Assembly (NCBI RefSeq): GCF_001421665.1
Contig: NZ_LMKV01000005.1
Span: 62,001-126,000, forward strand
Direction of reading: 5' to 3'
Length of the DNA stretch: 64,000 nucleotides
DNA from: Sphingobium sp. Leaf26
GTDB lineage: Bacteria > Pseudomonadota > Alphaproteobacteria > Sphingomonadales > Sphingomonadaceae
Position 1 is the stretch's first letter, and every line of letters begins with the position of its first letter. Position numbers and translations under genes: made by a program. Positions 8,045-17,198 of this stretch are shown piece by piece. The notes below the pieces were generated by a model. The model saw only the letters and a list, made by a program, of their open reading frames with translations, searched no databases and was not told the DNA's origin.

Positions 8045-10163
8045 ATGTTTAAATCTGTTAGCACCGGGGCCTCACTTGCAGTGCTGGCGGGCTGTGGTCT
8101 CGCTTCGGCTGCGCAGGCCCAATCGGTGCAAACCGGCTCCAAGCCGAGCTGGACCTCCGACACGATCATCGTCACCGGCGAGCGTGGCGGCTATGCCGTG
8201 CCCAATGCCGGGGCGGCCACGCGCACCGACACGCCGCTGATCCAGATTCCGCAGTCGGTGCAGGTGCTGACCGGATCGCTGATCCGGGAACAGGACCGGC
8301 GCACGCTAGGCGATGCACTGGCCAATGTATCGGGCGTGGTGGGCGGTCGGCCGGAGGAAGGCTTGATCGCAGGGCCGCTGGTGCGCGGCTTCCTGGCAGA
8401 GATCTATCAGGATGGGCTGCCCATGTTCGGATCGACTCAGGCAGCGAACGACCCGACGAGCCTTGTCGGCATACGCCGTATCGAGGTGCTCAAGGGACCG
8501 ACGGCAACGCTGTATGGCGGCGGCGTGGGTCGCCACTGGGCGGTCTTATCAATATCGAGAGCGAGCGACCCGGCGACATAGCAGACGGCTATGTCGCGAT
8601 GCGCGTCGGCAGCTTTTCTACCATCAACCCCTATGGCGAACTGAACCTGCCGATCGCCACCGGCATTTCGGCACGCATTGCAGCCGAATATCAAAGCAAC
8701 GATCATTGGATTGACCAGATCGAGGCGGAAGCCCGTTCGTGCAGCCCAGCCTGTCCTTCCAGCTTGGTGAGAAGACCGATTTTCTGCTACAAGGTCAGTA
8801 TAGCCGACGCGAGCAGCTCGAATATTCGGGCCTGCCTGCAGCGCAGGCGCTGGTCGGCGAACTGGACCGCAATGCCTTTCCAGGCGCGCCCAATGGCCAG
8901 CCGCGCACCACGACCACCAACCAGATGACAACTGGAACGCTCCGCCACAGCTTCACCGACGATATGCGCCTCACCATCAGCGGGCGCTATTATGACAGCG
9001 AAGTTCCGCAGTTCAGCACGTTCATCTATCCCGATTTCTATCCGGCCAACCCGAAAACGCCGACAACATATCCGATCTTACCGCTCAATATGCTGAGCCA
9101 TTTTGAAGAGTCGACCTTCGACGCGAACCTGATGGCAAAGGCGGACATGCTGGGCGGGAACCATAGCTTCCTGCTTGGCGCAAGTTATGACCATACCGAC
9201 TTCTACTCGGACATGGCCTTCACCGGAATGACGGTCGGTTCGATCGACCTTGCCAATCCGACATATGACCTGTCGTTCGGTGAAACGCTGCCGCCTGACC
9301 TGGCCCAGACCGACAAGTATGAGACGGTGGCGCTCTATGCGCAGGATCAGGCGGATTATGGCCGCCTCCACTTCACCGGATCACTGCGTTATACTCGCCT
9401 GAAGTTCCGTGAAAACGAACTGGGGACTGACCGGACCTATCACCGATTATCGCCACGGATCGGCGCGACATTCGACCTCGCGAACGGCGTCGCACTCTAT
9501 GCCGGCTATGCGACAGCTTTCCGTGGCGCTTTCGGACTTGTCAGCCGCTTCACGCCGCAAGCTGAAACGTCGCGCAACATCGAAGGCGGCGTGAAACTGG
9601 CTTTGGCGCAGCATGGCCTGTCGGGCACGCTGACAGTGTACGAGCAGAAGCGGAACAATGTCGCCACGCCCGATACCGACCCGGCTTTCCCGTTCTTTTC
9701 GGTCCAGACCGGGCAGCAGCGGTCGCGGGGCTTCGAGGCGGATATGACTTGGGAGCCGACCCCGGCTTTCTCTGTGATCGCCAACTATGCCTATACCGAT
9801 GCCGAAGTAACGCGGGACAATGCCATCCCCGTGGGCGACAGGCTGCCGCGTGTGCCTAAGCATAGCGGCCGTATCGCCGCGCGTTACCGGGTGATGGATG
9901 GCCCGGCAAAAGGCCTGTCCTTCGGCGCTGGCATTACGGCTTTTACGGCGCGTGAAGTGACCCTGCCCAACAGCGTAACGATCCCGGGCTATGCCGCAAT
10001 GGATGCGCAGGCGGCGTATGACATCGGCCGGTTAACGCTACAGCTATCCATAGTGAATCTGGGCGGGCGCAAGGCCTTCGACACCTATCAATATTTCGCG
10101 TTTCCGGTGGTGATGCCGGTTCAACCCCGTTCGGCCTTCGTCACGCTGAAAGCGCGACTGTGA
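8045..10163 (+). pseudogene. TonB-dependent outer-membrane receptor, broken by two frameshifts
   Basis: It would be a metal-chelate importer of about 705 residues. A signal peptide (ends AQAQ) is followed by a plug domain (IQIPQSVQVLTGSLI, RGFLAEIYQDG, IEVLKGPTATLYG) and a long barrel ending in FVTLKARL. The frame shifts near 8535 (inside the plug, after GGGVG) and again near 8730. Each is explained by loss of one base: restoring one base gives SPLGGLINIESERPG at the first and EARFVQPSLSF at the second. The barrel is otherwise intact. It stands before MbnP/MbnH, so copper or a copper chelate is the likely cargo. Either a recent pseudogene or two sequencing errors. Confidence 0.85.
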
Positions 10164-10210
10164 TGCCTGCCAGAACTCACAATCCAAGAAACATAAAAGG
10201 AGAAACCATC

Positions 10211-11068
10211 ATGCGGTCCATTTTTGCATTTGGCATGCTGCTGGCTGCCGCCCAAGGGACGGCTTCGCTCGCGCAATCGCCCTCGCAACCTGTTGAAATC
10301 CGTTTCGACGCGCGCGTGGGCGCAGAACCGGCCCGGTGCGACCGCGCCTATACCAATGTCGGGTCGGGCAAGGCGGGGATGCGCTTTCAGGATCTGCGAC
10401 TCTACGTCTCGGCCGTGAAGCTGATCGACGCGAGCGGACGCGAAGTACCCATCGCGCTCACGTCCGACGATCAATGGCAGAGCGACGTGGTCACGCTGCT
10501 CGATTTCGAGGATCGCACCGGCAACTGCAACGGCAACAGCGCCACCAACATGGTCGTGCGCGGCACCGTGCCAAAGGGCGACTATCGTAGCATCCTGTTC
10601 GAGATCGGCGTGCCGCAGGCGGTCAATCATCAGGATCCCACGCTCGCCGCCGCGCCGCTCAACGTGACGGCGATGACGTGGCCGTGGCAGATCGGCTACA
10701 AATTCACCGGCATCGACCTTGAGACCAGTGGCGGCGCAGGAATCGCCAATGCAGCAACCGGCTTCTCGATCCACCTTGGGAGCACCAGTTGCGGCGAAGG
10801 ATCGCCAATGGCCCCACCAAAAATACCCTGCGCCAATCCGAACCGCCCGCATTATCGGCTCGATGGCTTCGATCCTGCCAAATCTACGGTGATTCTAGAT
10901 GTCGGCGCCTTGCTTGCGGGCACGGATATCACCGTCAATGCGCCAGGGTCGGCGTCGGGTTGCATGTCCTTCCCCGGCGATGGCGACTGCCCGGCGATTT
11001 TCGACCGCCTGGGACTGCCGCTCGACGGGCGTCCGTCCGCAGGCCAGACATGGGTGCGGGCAGAATAA
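10211..11068 (+). CDS. MbnP-like metallo-mystery pair four-Cys protein
   Basis: A periplasmic protein of the MbnP family. The characterised member binds copper after its partner MbnH oxidises a Trp to kynurenine. The ATG at 10211 follows AAAGGAG, and a signal peptide ends near SLAQ. The mature part has EIRFDARVGAEPARCDRAY, the beta-strand core MRFQDLRLYVSAVKLID, and later paired Cys residues (CGEG, IPCANPN, GCMSFPGDGDC). Trp residues lie at DDQW, MTWPW and QTWV near the C terminus; which one is modified is unknown. The MbnH gene starts two bases after this stop, so the pair is one unit. Confidence 0.88.
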   Translation: MRSIFAFGMLLAAAQGTASLAQSPSQPVEIRFDARVGAEPARCDRAYTNVGSGKAGMRFQDLRLYVSAVKLIDASGREVPIALTSDDQWQSDVVTLLDFEDRTGNCNGNSATNMVVRGTVPKGDYRSILFEIGVPQAVNHQDPTLAAAPLNVTAMTWPWQIGYKFTGIDLETSGGAGIANAATGFSIHLGSTSCGEGSPMAPPKIPCANPNRPHYRLDGFDPAKSTVILDVGALLAGTDITVNAPGSASGCMSFPGDGDCPAIFDRLGLPLDGRPSAGQTWVRAE

Positions 11069-11070
11069 TC

Positions 11071-12261
11071 ATGCCGCGCACGTCGACCATCGCCCTTTCG
11101 CTGTCCGCCATTCTATTGCTCTTCAGCGTTGCGCACGCGCAGCAGAAGCCGTCGGCGCTCGAGCCGATCGACGTGCTGGTGCCCAGCCGGTATGACTTCG
11201 GTCTGCCGTCCTGGGCGCCAAAGCCGCTCGAACCGGCGGCCAATCCGACCACCCTGGCCAAGGTCGAGCTTGGTCGCCGTCTTTTCTACGACACCCGCCT
11301 GTCGGCCGATCGATCGATGTCGTGCGCAAGCTGCCACGAACAAGCCCGCGCCTTTACCGACGGGCGAGCGGTTTCAAAGGGCGTAACCGGGGCATCGACC
11401 CCACGCAACGCCATGTCGCTGGTCAATGTGGCCTATGTTCCCGTCCTGACATGGGGCAATCCGCTGCTCCAACATCTCGAGCAGCAGGCGCTGGTCCCGC
11501 TGATCGGGCAGGAACCCGTCGAACTGGGGCTGGCAGGGAAAGAGCACGAGGTCATGCGCCGTCTTGCCGCTGAACCGATCTATCGGAAATTGTTTGCGGA
11601 GGCCTTTCCCGAAACCAATGGCAAGATGGCGCTCGCCACCGTGGTGAGGGCATTGTCGGCGTTCCAGCGCTCGATCATATCGATGCGTTCGCCCTATGAC
11701 CGCTACCGCTATGAAGGCGATACCGATGCCGTATCCGACGCCGCGATCCGCGGCGAAGCGTTGTTCTTTTCCGAACGGCTCGAATGTCACCATTGCCATA
11801 ATGGCCTGAATTTGGCCGACACCGTGCTGCACGAACGCAACAAGACCGGCGAAATCGCATTCCACAATACGGGCCTTTACAATATCGATGGCAAGGGTGC
11901 CTATCCGACGGACAATATGGGCGTTGCCGAGATCACAGGACGGCCCGAAGATATGGGGCGGTTCCGCGCCCCCAGCCTGCGCAATGTCGCTATGACCGCG
12001 CCGTACATGCACGATGGTTCCATCGCGACGCTGGACGAGGTGCTTGACCATTATGCCGCCGGGGGCCGGACCATCGCATCAGGCCCGTATGCCGGTGTCG
12101 GACGGACGAACCCGTTCAAGAGTTCCTTCGTCCCTGGGTTCACGTTATCGCGCGAAGAGCGGGCGGATATGCTCGCGTTCCTGAATGCGCTGACCGACGA
12201 CATGCTGTTGCATGATCCGCGCTTCTCCAATCCCTGGCCTCGAAAGGGCAAAAGGCAATGA
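11071..12261 (+). CDS. MbnH-like diheme enzyme (metallo-mystery pair)
   Basis: A 396-residue diheme cytochrome related to bacterial cytochrome c peroxidase and MauG. The studied MbnH forms a high-valent diheme state and oxidises a Trp of MbnP. A signal peptide (ends AHAQ) is followed by the two heme motifs CASCH (residues 85-89) and CHHCH (239-243). Also present are ELGRRLFYDTRLS, TPRNAMSLVN and the peroxidase-like FRAPSLRNVAMTAPYMHDG. It sits between MbnP (two-base gap) and CopC (four-base ATGA overlap), tying the enzyme to copper handling. Confidence 0.9.
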   Translation: MPRTSTIALSLSAILLLFSVAHAQQKPSALEPIDVLVPSRYDFGLPSWAPKPLEPAANPTTLAKVELGRRLFYDTRLSADRSMSCASCHEQARAFTDGRAVSKGVTGASTPRNAMSLVNVAYVPVLTWGNPLLQHLEQQALVPLIGQEPVELGLAGKEHEVMRRLAAEPIYRKLFAEAFPETNGKMALATVVRALSAFQRSIISMRSPYDRYRYEGDTDAVSDAAIRGEALFFSERLECHHCHNGLNLADTVLHERNKTGEIAFHNTGLYNIDGKGAYPTDNMGVAEITGRPEDMGRFRAPSLRNVAMTAPYMHDGSIATLDEVLDHYAAGGRTIASGPYAGVGRTNPFKSSFVPGFTLSREERADMLAFLNALTDDMLLHDPRFSNPWPRKGKRQ

Positions 12262-12614
12262 CCAGATTTTCCCTGGCGACGATCGCCGCCTTAGCGTTGT
12301 CGGTGCCCGCGAGCGTTCAGGCGCATACCGCGCTGCGCAGTTCCAGTCCGGCAAGCGGCAGCGTGCTGACCCAATTGCCATCGACGCTGACGATCACCTT
12401 TCTCGAATCCGCGTCACTCACCTCACTGACCCTGGTAACAGCAGCAGGGGAGCGGCAGATGCCTTTCACGCCAACGGGCAGTGCGCTGATTTTCGTCTCG
12501 CCCAAACCGGGCTTCGCGCCAGGCCGCAACGAGATACGCTGGCGGGCGCTGTCGCGTGACGGCCATGTCGTCGAAGGCAGCATCATCGTCGTGATGCGCG
12601 CGCCCAGGCCCTGA
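12258..12614 (+). CDS. copC: CopC/PcoC-like periplasmic copper-binding protein
   Basis: A 118-residue protein with a signal peptide cut so that the mature protein begins with His (QAHTALRSSSP), the N-terminal His copper(II) ligand of CopC. A second His is in SRDGHVVEGS. The fold is a small beta barrel. It starts inside the MbnH stop (ATGA) and is followed one base after its own stop by the CopD gene, so CopC and CopD are co-translated. Its role is to carry copper to the CopD membrane protein. Confidence 0.92.
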   Translation: MTRFSLATIAALALSVPASVQAHTALRSSSPASGSVLTQLPSTLTITFLESASLTSLTLVTAAGERQMPFTPTGSALIFVSPKPGFAPGRNEIRWRALSRDGHVVEGSIIVVMRAPRP

Positions 12615-12615
12615 C

Positions 12616-13869
12616 ATGCTCGAAGCGCTGGCTGCCATCATCAAGGGTTTGAGCTATATAGCTGCTTTCGTCGCTGTCGGCACGGTGATCGCGCGGGCTT
12701 CGCTTGAGGGCAATCTCGTCCGGCCCTCTCCCGGCCCTACGTCTTTGATATGGTGGGCCGGCATAGCCTTGACGCTTGCCGCATGCGGCACGGCGGCGCT
12801 TTTCTTCATACGCCTGGGAGGCAACGCCGATAGCACGACACTCGACGCCATCTTCCTGTCGAAACTGGGTGTCGCTTTTGCTTTGCAACTGATCGGGGGC
12901 CTTTGGATCGCATCGTTCGCCGGTCGCCCCATCGCAGTGCTGGGGACTGCGCTCATCCTGCTTTCGTTCGGGGTCGTGGGTCATTCGGCATCGCGGGGCC
13001 TGCTCACCTCCCTCACCATTGTGCTGCATGTCGCTGGCGCAGCCTGGTGGTTTGGTGGATTGTTCATGCTGCTGCTCGCCAGTCGCGCTTCCGATGTTAA
13101 TCATTTCCCCACTTTGATCGCACGGTTCAGCCGACAGGCCGTCTGGATCGTGGGCCTGCTGCTCGTCGCCGCACTAGGGACGGCGTCGTTGCTGGTGGAA
13201 TGGCGGTTCGATGCCAGTCTCGGATATCAGCAGGGCCTGCTGACCAAACTGGGACTGACGGCATTTCTGCTCGCACTTGCAGGCGTCAACAAACTGGTGC
13301 TCACGCCGCGGCTTGCCGGTCCCGGCACAGCGCGGCTCTGGCTGAGGCGTATGATCGCGGCCGAGTTGCTGCTTTTCTTGGCCATCATGGCGACAACGGC
13401 CTATCTCACCACCTATCTGTCGCCGCACGACAGGAACGATTCCATGCACGGTTCGGGCGGGCAGGTGCGAGCCTCTGGCCCGATCGACATCATCGCCCCA
13501 TGGGCGCCGGCCATGCCCAAAGGTGCGCGGACCGCTGCGGGCTATATGGAGATCGCCAACAACCAGATGATCGAGGATCGGCTGGTCGCGGCGAGCAGCC
13601 CCTGGGCAGAGCATGTGACGCTGCATGCGTCGAACATGGACAATGGTATCGTCCGCATGCGTGAAATCGCTGCGCTGCCCATCCCAGCGGACATGCGGAT
13701 AACGCTGCGGCCCGGAGTTTTTCACCTCATGTTCACCGACCTTTACACGCCGTTCGTGGCGGGAGACACGGTGCCCCTGACGCTCATATTCGAACGCGCC
13801 GGGAAGGTGGAGGTGACACTCCATGTCAGGCCGCTCGGCGGCGGCGATCTGGGCGGCCATGGGCATTAG
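12616..13869 (+). CDS. CopD-PCuAC fusion copper membrane protein
   Basis: A 417-residue fusion. Residues 1 to about 280 form a polytopic CopD/PcoD membrane domain (about eight helices, with GVVGHSASRGLLTS, HVAGAAWWFGGLF and RFSRQAVWIVG). Residues from about 290 onward form a PCuAC periplasmic copper chaperone domain (APWAPAMPKGARTAAGYMEI, VTLHASNMDNGIVRMRE, GVFHLMFTDLYTPF), ending in a His-rich GGHGH tail. Joining importer and chaperone suggests direct hand-over of copper from CopC/CopD to oxidase assembly. A second, 5'-truncated copy lies at 56744-57817. Confidence 0.9.
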   Translation: MLEALAAIIKGLSYIAAFVAVGTVIARASLEGNLVRPSPGPTSLIWWAGIALTLAACGTAALFFIRLGGNADSTTLDAIFLSKLGVAFALQLIGGLWIASFAGRPIAVLGTALILLSFGVVGHSASRGLLTSLTIVLHVAGAAWWFGGLFMLLLASRASDVNHFPTLIARFSRQAVWIVGLLLVAALGTASLLVEWRFDASLGYQQGLLTKLGLTAFLLALAGVNKLVLTPRLAGPGTARLWLRRMIAAELLLFLAIMATTAYLTTYLSPHDRNDSMHGSGGQVRASGPIDIIAPWAPAMPKGARTAAGYMEIANNQMIEDRLVAASSPWAEHVTLHASNMDNGIVRMREIAALPIPADMRITLRPGVFHLMFTDLYTPFVAGDTVPLTLIFERAGKVEVTLHVRPLGGGDLGGHGH

Positions 13870-13904
13870 CGGTGTTGGCTTCCCCAGATGGCAGCCGTTC
13901 GCCG

Positions 13905-14918
13905 TCATTCCTGCGTGTCGAGCCCGCTCCAGCGATAGATGATATAACTCACGCCCCAGCATAATATGAAAAGGCCGATGATCAGGAAGCCAAGCATATT
14001 GAAATGCCCGGACAGCGTGCTGGCGCCCGTCCATAGGCCGCCTTGCAGACCGAACTTCTCCGACAACAGCGCGGCTGTCTGGATCGAGCCGATCACAAGC
14101 GCCACCATCGCCGAAATCGCGGTGATAACAATGTTATAGTAAAGCTTACGGATCGGCTTCACGAATGCCCATTCATAAGCACCTAACATGATGACGCCAT
14201 CGCCGGTGTCCACCAAAGCCATTCCCACCGCAAACAGCGCTGGAAAGACGAGCACGGTCGCCAGCGATACCCCGACCGCCGCATGCGCGCTTGAAAGTCC
14301 AAGGATCGCGACTTCGGTCGCTGTGTCGAAACCGAGGCCGAAGAGGAAACCAAGTGGAGCCATATGCCATGCATGATGAATAAGGCGGAACACCGGCCGC
14401 AGGATCCGCGCAATCAGCCCTCGCCCGGCAAGCAAGATGTCCAGATCCTCTTCCGCGTAGCACCCACCGCGTCGGACATCCTGGAAACGCTGCCATACGC
14501 CGCGCAGGATCGCGAGGTTCATGATCGCGATCACGAACAGGAAGCCCGCCGAGATGGCCGTAGCGATCACCCCGCCGGATTGGCCGATCGCCTCGAAATC
14601 ATCCAGCGTGCTGGCGGCAAGCGCAATCGTGGTCGCGGCAAGCAACACGATGGCCGAATGACCGATGGCGAACCACAGGCCGACAGTAATCGGCCTCTGC
14701 CCATCCTGCATCAGCTTGCGAGTAACATTGTCGATCGCCGCGATATGATCGGCATCGACCGCGTGGCGCAGCCCTAGACTCCACGCGAGAAGCGCCGTTC
14801 CCAGCATCAGCGGATTGTCCTGGAAAACGCTTAAGGCCCACGCCCAAACGAGCAGGTTGGCGGCGATGAGCGCGACGGACAGCAGCGCCACGCGACGCAT
14901 GAGTGCGGTAAAGGTCAT
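13905..14918 (-). CDS. NiCoT family nickel/cobalt permease
   Basis: A membrane permease of the HoxN/NixA/NicT family with about eight helices. The family signature RHAVDADHIAAIDN is in helix 2, and FGLGFDTATEVAILG and a GMALVDTGDG motif follow. The start at 14918 has AAAGGA seven bases upstream, giving 337 residues. A cobalamin riboswitch lies in its leader, so the physiological substrate is most likely cobalt for B12 synthesis or salvage. It is convergent with the CopD-PCuAC gene. Confidence 0.92.
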   Translation of the reverse strand: MTFTALMRRVALLSVALIAANLLVWAWALSVFQDNPLMLGTALLAWSLGLRHAVDADHIAAIDNVTRKLMQDGQRPITVGLWFAIGHSAIVLLAATTIALAASTLDDFEAIGQSGGVIATAISAGFLFVIAIMNLAILRGVWQRFQDVRRGGCYAEEDLDILLAGRGLIARILRPVFRLIHHAWHMAPLGFLFGLGFDTATEVAILGLSSAHAAVGVSLATVLVFPALFAVGMALVDTGDGVIMLGAYEWAFVKPIRKLYYNIVITAISAMVALVIGSIQTAALLSEKFGLQGGLWTGASTLSGHFNMLGFLIIGLFILCWGVSYIIYRWSGLDTQE

Positions 14919-15007
14919 GCTCAATCCTTTCGTCACACCCGAACCTAGGCGGTATCGGGTGCAGTTGCGCCTCACGCACGGCAATATCCGGCGCGAGCAT
15001 GCTCGTA

Positions 15008-15052
15008 GCCGGTCGCAACGAAGGAGCCAGCGGACGCAACGAAGCGACCGGC
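15008..15052 (-). other. Stem-loop in the NiCoT leader
   Basis: A nine-base inverted repeat, GCCGGTCGC with GCGACCGGC, encloses a 27-base loop between the cobalamin aptamer and the NiCoT start codon. It lacks a T tract. It could be part of the riboswitch expression platform, but that is only inferred from its position. Confidence 0.35.
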
Positions 15053-15129
15053 AGACCTGCCGTTGCGGTCTTACCGCACTATGTCGCTCAGACGGATTAC
15101 CGTGCCTTAGCCATCCCCTGGACCAGGCG

Positions 15130-15345
15130 AGAGCGACCGGACGCTGGCAGGTCTCCTGGCTCACGGGTCATCACTCGATGCACGGCCTTCCCAGGCCTCG
15201 CTGGCTGCAGCGTCCGGCCCAGTGGCTGGCGGCTCGGGGTCCCCGTCCGCACATGTACATCGCGCTCACCGCTTACAGTTGCAGGGACAGCCGCGGTATC
15301 GAACGTTCTCACGCTCTTTGCGCATTCCCTATTAAGTCCTTTTCA
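15130..15345 (-). promoter_or_regulatory. Cobalamin (B12) riboswitch
   Basis: On the minus strand the leader shows, in order, the conserved pieces of the adenosylcobalamin aptamer: AATAGGGAA near 15335, GCGGCTGTCCCTGCAACTG near 15300, GCCACTGG near 15225, GGGAAGGC near 15185, and the B12 box AGCCAGGAGACCTGCC at about 15146-15161. It ends about 210 bases before the NiCoT start. In this class B12 binding usually shuts off the downstream gene, here the cobalt/nickel permease. Confidence 0.93.
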
Positions 15346-15503
15346 GGACACCAACGCGATCTGTCGAAGCTATTGCTTCCACTGTCTGGCCCCTAACGCA
15401 AAGCCTGCGGCAAGGCAACGCGGCCTATAGCTCGTCATTCAGCGAACCGCTCCGCGTCTCAAGAAGCCACCGCTTTCTCTATGCCGGGCGGGCGCACCGC
15501 CAA

Positions 15504-16397
15504 CTATGATCGAGCCAAGGACTGGTGCGTTGCTATACCGGCGAGCACGCCTGAAGCTGATGCGATCGTCGCATTATGCACTGGCGATGTCGCATCGCCG
15601 GCGGCGTAAACACCAGAGATCGAGGTCAGCCCCCAGGCATCAACTTTTATGAATGGCCCAGTTGGGCCATCATCCATCGCGCAACCAAGCATCTTCGCAA
15701 TAGGACTCGTCAATTTCGTTGCTGGAGCCGTGAAAACCGCGAAAATTTCTATAACCCTGCCATCAGCCAGCGCGACTGCGCGCAGTCCGGGCGCCTCACC
15801 GATCAGGGCGACAACTGGTGTGCGCTCGATCGTCACACCTCGTTTGACGAGCAACGCCAACTCGTCTGCATTCGGCTCGTAGAGCCCTTGGGTGAAATAG
15901 GTCGCCCTTCCCCAATCTGGGATCAGCGCTGCCTGATGTGCCGACATAGGATGATTGGCGATGATGCCCAGCGCGCGGTCGCGCACTTCGTACCCATGAC
16001 AATAGGGACAGTGCAGGACCGTTGCTCCCCATCGTTCTGCCATGCCAGGAATATCGGGCAGCATATCGGTCACGCCTGTTGCCAATATTATTCGTCGTGC
16101 GCGCCGTTCTGCACCGTTCCTCATGGTGACAACAAAATGTCCATCGTCAATCGAGGCTTCTTGGGCCTTTCCGGCCAGAACCTCGGCGCTTGGATAGGCC
16201 GAAAGTTGGCATGTGGCATCGCGGATGATCGCACCAGGCGACCGGCCATCCTGTCCGAGGAACCCGTGAGCAGCATCTGCAAATCGATTTCGTGGCAAGC
16301 CAGCGTCGATCAGCAGCACATCCTGTCGGGCACGCGCAAGCTGCAACGCGGCAGACTGACCCGCAAAACTTCCTCCAATCACAATGACGTCATGCAT
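15504..16397 (-). CDS. Thioredoxin-reductase-like FAD/NAD(P) oxidoreductase (CPYC)
   Basis: A 297-residue flavoprotein. Residues 1-12 hold the FAD-binding GGSFAG dinucleotide fold; the ATGVTDMLPDIPG segment follows, then HCPYCHGYE with a CPYC redox pair in the thioredoxin-reductase position, and YAAGDAT near the C terminus. The NADPH-binding GxGxxA motif in the second nucleotide domain is replaced by an unusual sequence (LGIIANHPMSAHQAALI), a feature of this TrxR-like subfamily. It is divergent from an Rrf2 regulator. A close paralogue pair occurs at 62509-64000. Confidence 0.85.
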   Translation of the reverse strand: MHDVIVIGGSFAGQSAALQLARARQDVLLIDAGLPRNRFADAAHGFLGQDGRSPGAIIRDATCQLSAYPSAEVLAGKAQEASIDDGHFVVTMRNGAERRARRIILATGVTDMLPDIPGMAERWGATVLHCPYCHGYEVRDRALGIIANHPMSAHQAALIPDWGRATYFTQGLYEPNADELALLVKRGVTIERTPVVALIGEAPGLRAVALADGRVIEIFAVFTAPATKLTSPIAKMLGCAMDDGPTGPFIKVDAWGLTSISGVYAAGDATSPVHNATIASASGVLAGIATHQSLARS

Positions 16398-16493
16398 GGG
16401 TGTTTTTTCCTTACTCAGCAGTCGCGAATCATGAAACTTTTGACATTACATATCCATCAAGGCGCCTTTTGCAACTGATGAAGTGGCGTGATA

Positions 16494-16504
16494 GGGGGGG
16501 GGGG
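16494..16504. repeat. Homopolymeric tract of 11 G
   Basis: Eleven consecutive G residues lie in the 126-base gap between the CPYC flavoprotein and the Rrf2 regulator, 20 bases before the Rrf2 start codon. Long G tracts in this position often vary in length by slippage, which could tune promoter or ribosome-site activity. Confidence 0.9.
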
Positions 16505-16523
16505 TGAAACTAAAGGATGTGCG

Positions 16524-16973
16524 ATGCAACTGGATGGACGTTTGTCGAGGATGCTACATATTCTGATCCACATGGGTCACGCCGAGGGTCCGATAACGTC
16601 GGAAACAGCAGCAGAGATGTTGAACACCAACCCAGTGGTGGTTCGGCGCACGATGGCTGGCCTGCGTGATGCTGGACATGTTCGCTCTGTGAAAGGGCAT
16701 GGCGGTGGCTGGACGCTTGCCAGTTCGCTGGACAGGATAACCATGTTGGATATTTACCGGGCTGTTGGAGAGCCCCGCATCTTCTCGATCGGCCTCGCTG
16801 ATCCACAGCCGAAATGTCTTGTCGAGCAAGCGGTCAACGCCTCGATGTCATCGGCGCTGGGCGATGCAGAGGCGATGCTGATCGCCAGGCTGGCTCAGGT
16901 TACTCTCGCTGAAATCGCGAGCGAGTTCGAAGCACGGTCGAAAGGGTCCAGCTCAGATTTTCGGCGTCACTAA
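16524..16973 (+). CDS. Rrf2 family transcriptional regulator
   Basis: A 149-residue winged-helix regulator. The ATG at 16524 follows AAAGGA. The HTH is visible as ITSETAAEMLNTNPVVVRRTM, followed by the Rrf2 wing GHVRSVKGHGGGWTLA. Only one Cys (PKCLVEQAV) is present in the sensor region, so it does not look like a three-Cys iron-sulfur Rrf2. It is divergent from the CPYC flavoprotein and probably controls it in response to thiol or redox state. It resembles the regulator at 63584. Confidence 0.88.
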   Translation: MQLDGRLSRMLHILIHMGHAEGPITSETAAEMLNTNPVVVRRTMAGLRDAGHVRSVKGHGGGWTLASSLDRITMLDIYRAVGEPRIFSIGLADPQPKCLVEQAVNASMSSALGDAEAMLIARLAQVTLAEIASEFEARSKGSSSDFRRH

Positions 16974-17198
16974 CCGTCGGACAACGCGTGCCTCGATTGG
17001 CATACCCAAAACTGATGTCGAAACGCAGATCCCTCGACACCGCAATCTGGCCAACGAACATCGCGCAACGCATTCACTCTACGGTCCGCATGGCAATCGC
17101 CTAGTCCGGAATATGCTTTAGGGGGGCATCTGATTGTATTTGTATCTGAACCACAACGCGCGCTCGTAACCTTTGATATGGGACTAGTTCCACCACCG
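16974..17198. other. Intergenic, no gene seen
   Basis: About 225 bases between the Rrf2 gene and the convergent CopD-like membrane gene. No coding frame, T-tailed hairpin or repeat was found. Confidence 0.4.

Noticed and set aside
15008..15052. Intrinsic terminator of the riboswitch
   Set aside because: The stem is present but the loop is long and there is no T tract, so it was listed only as a stem-loop.
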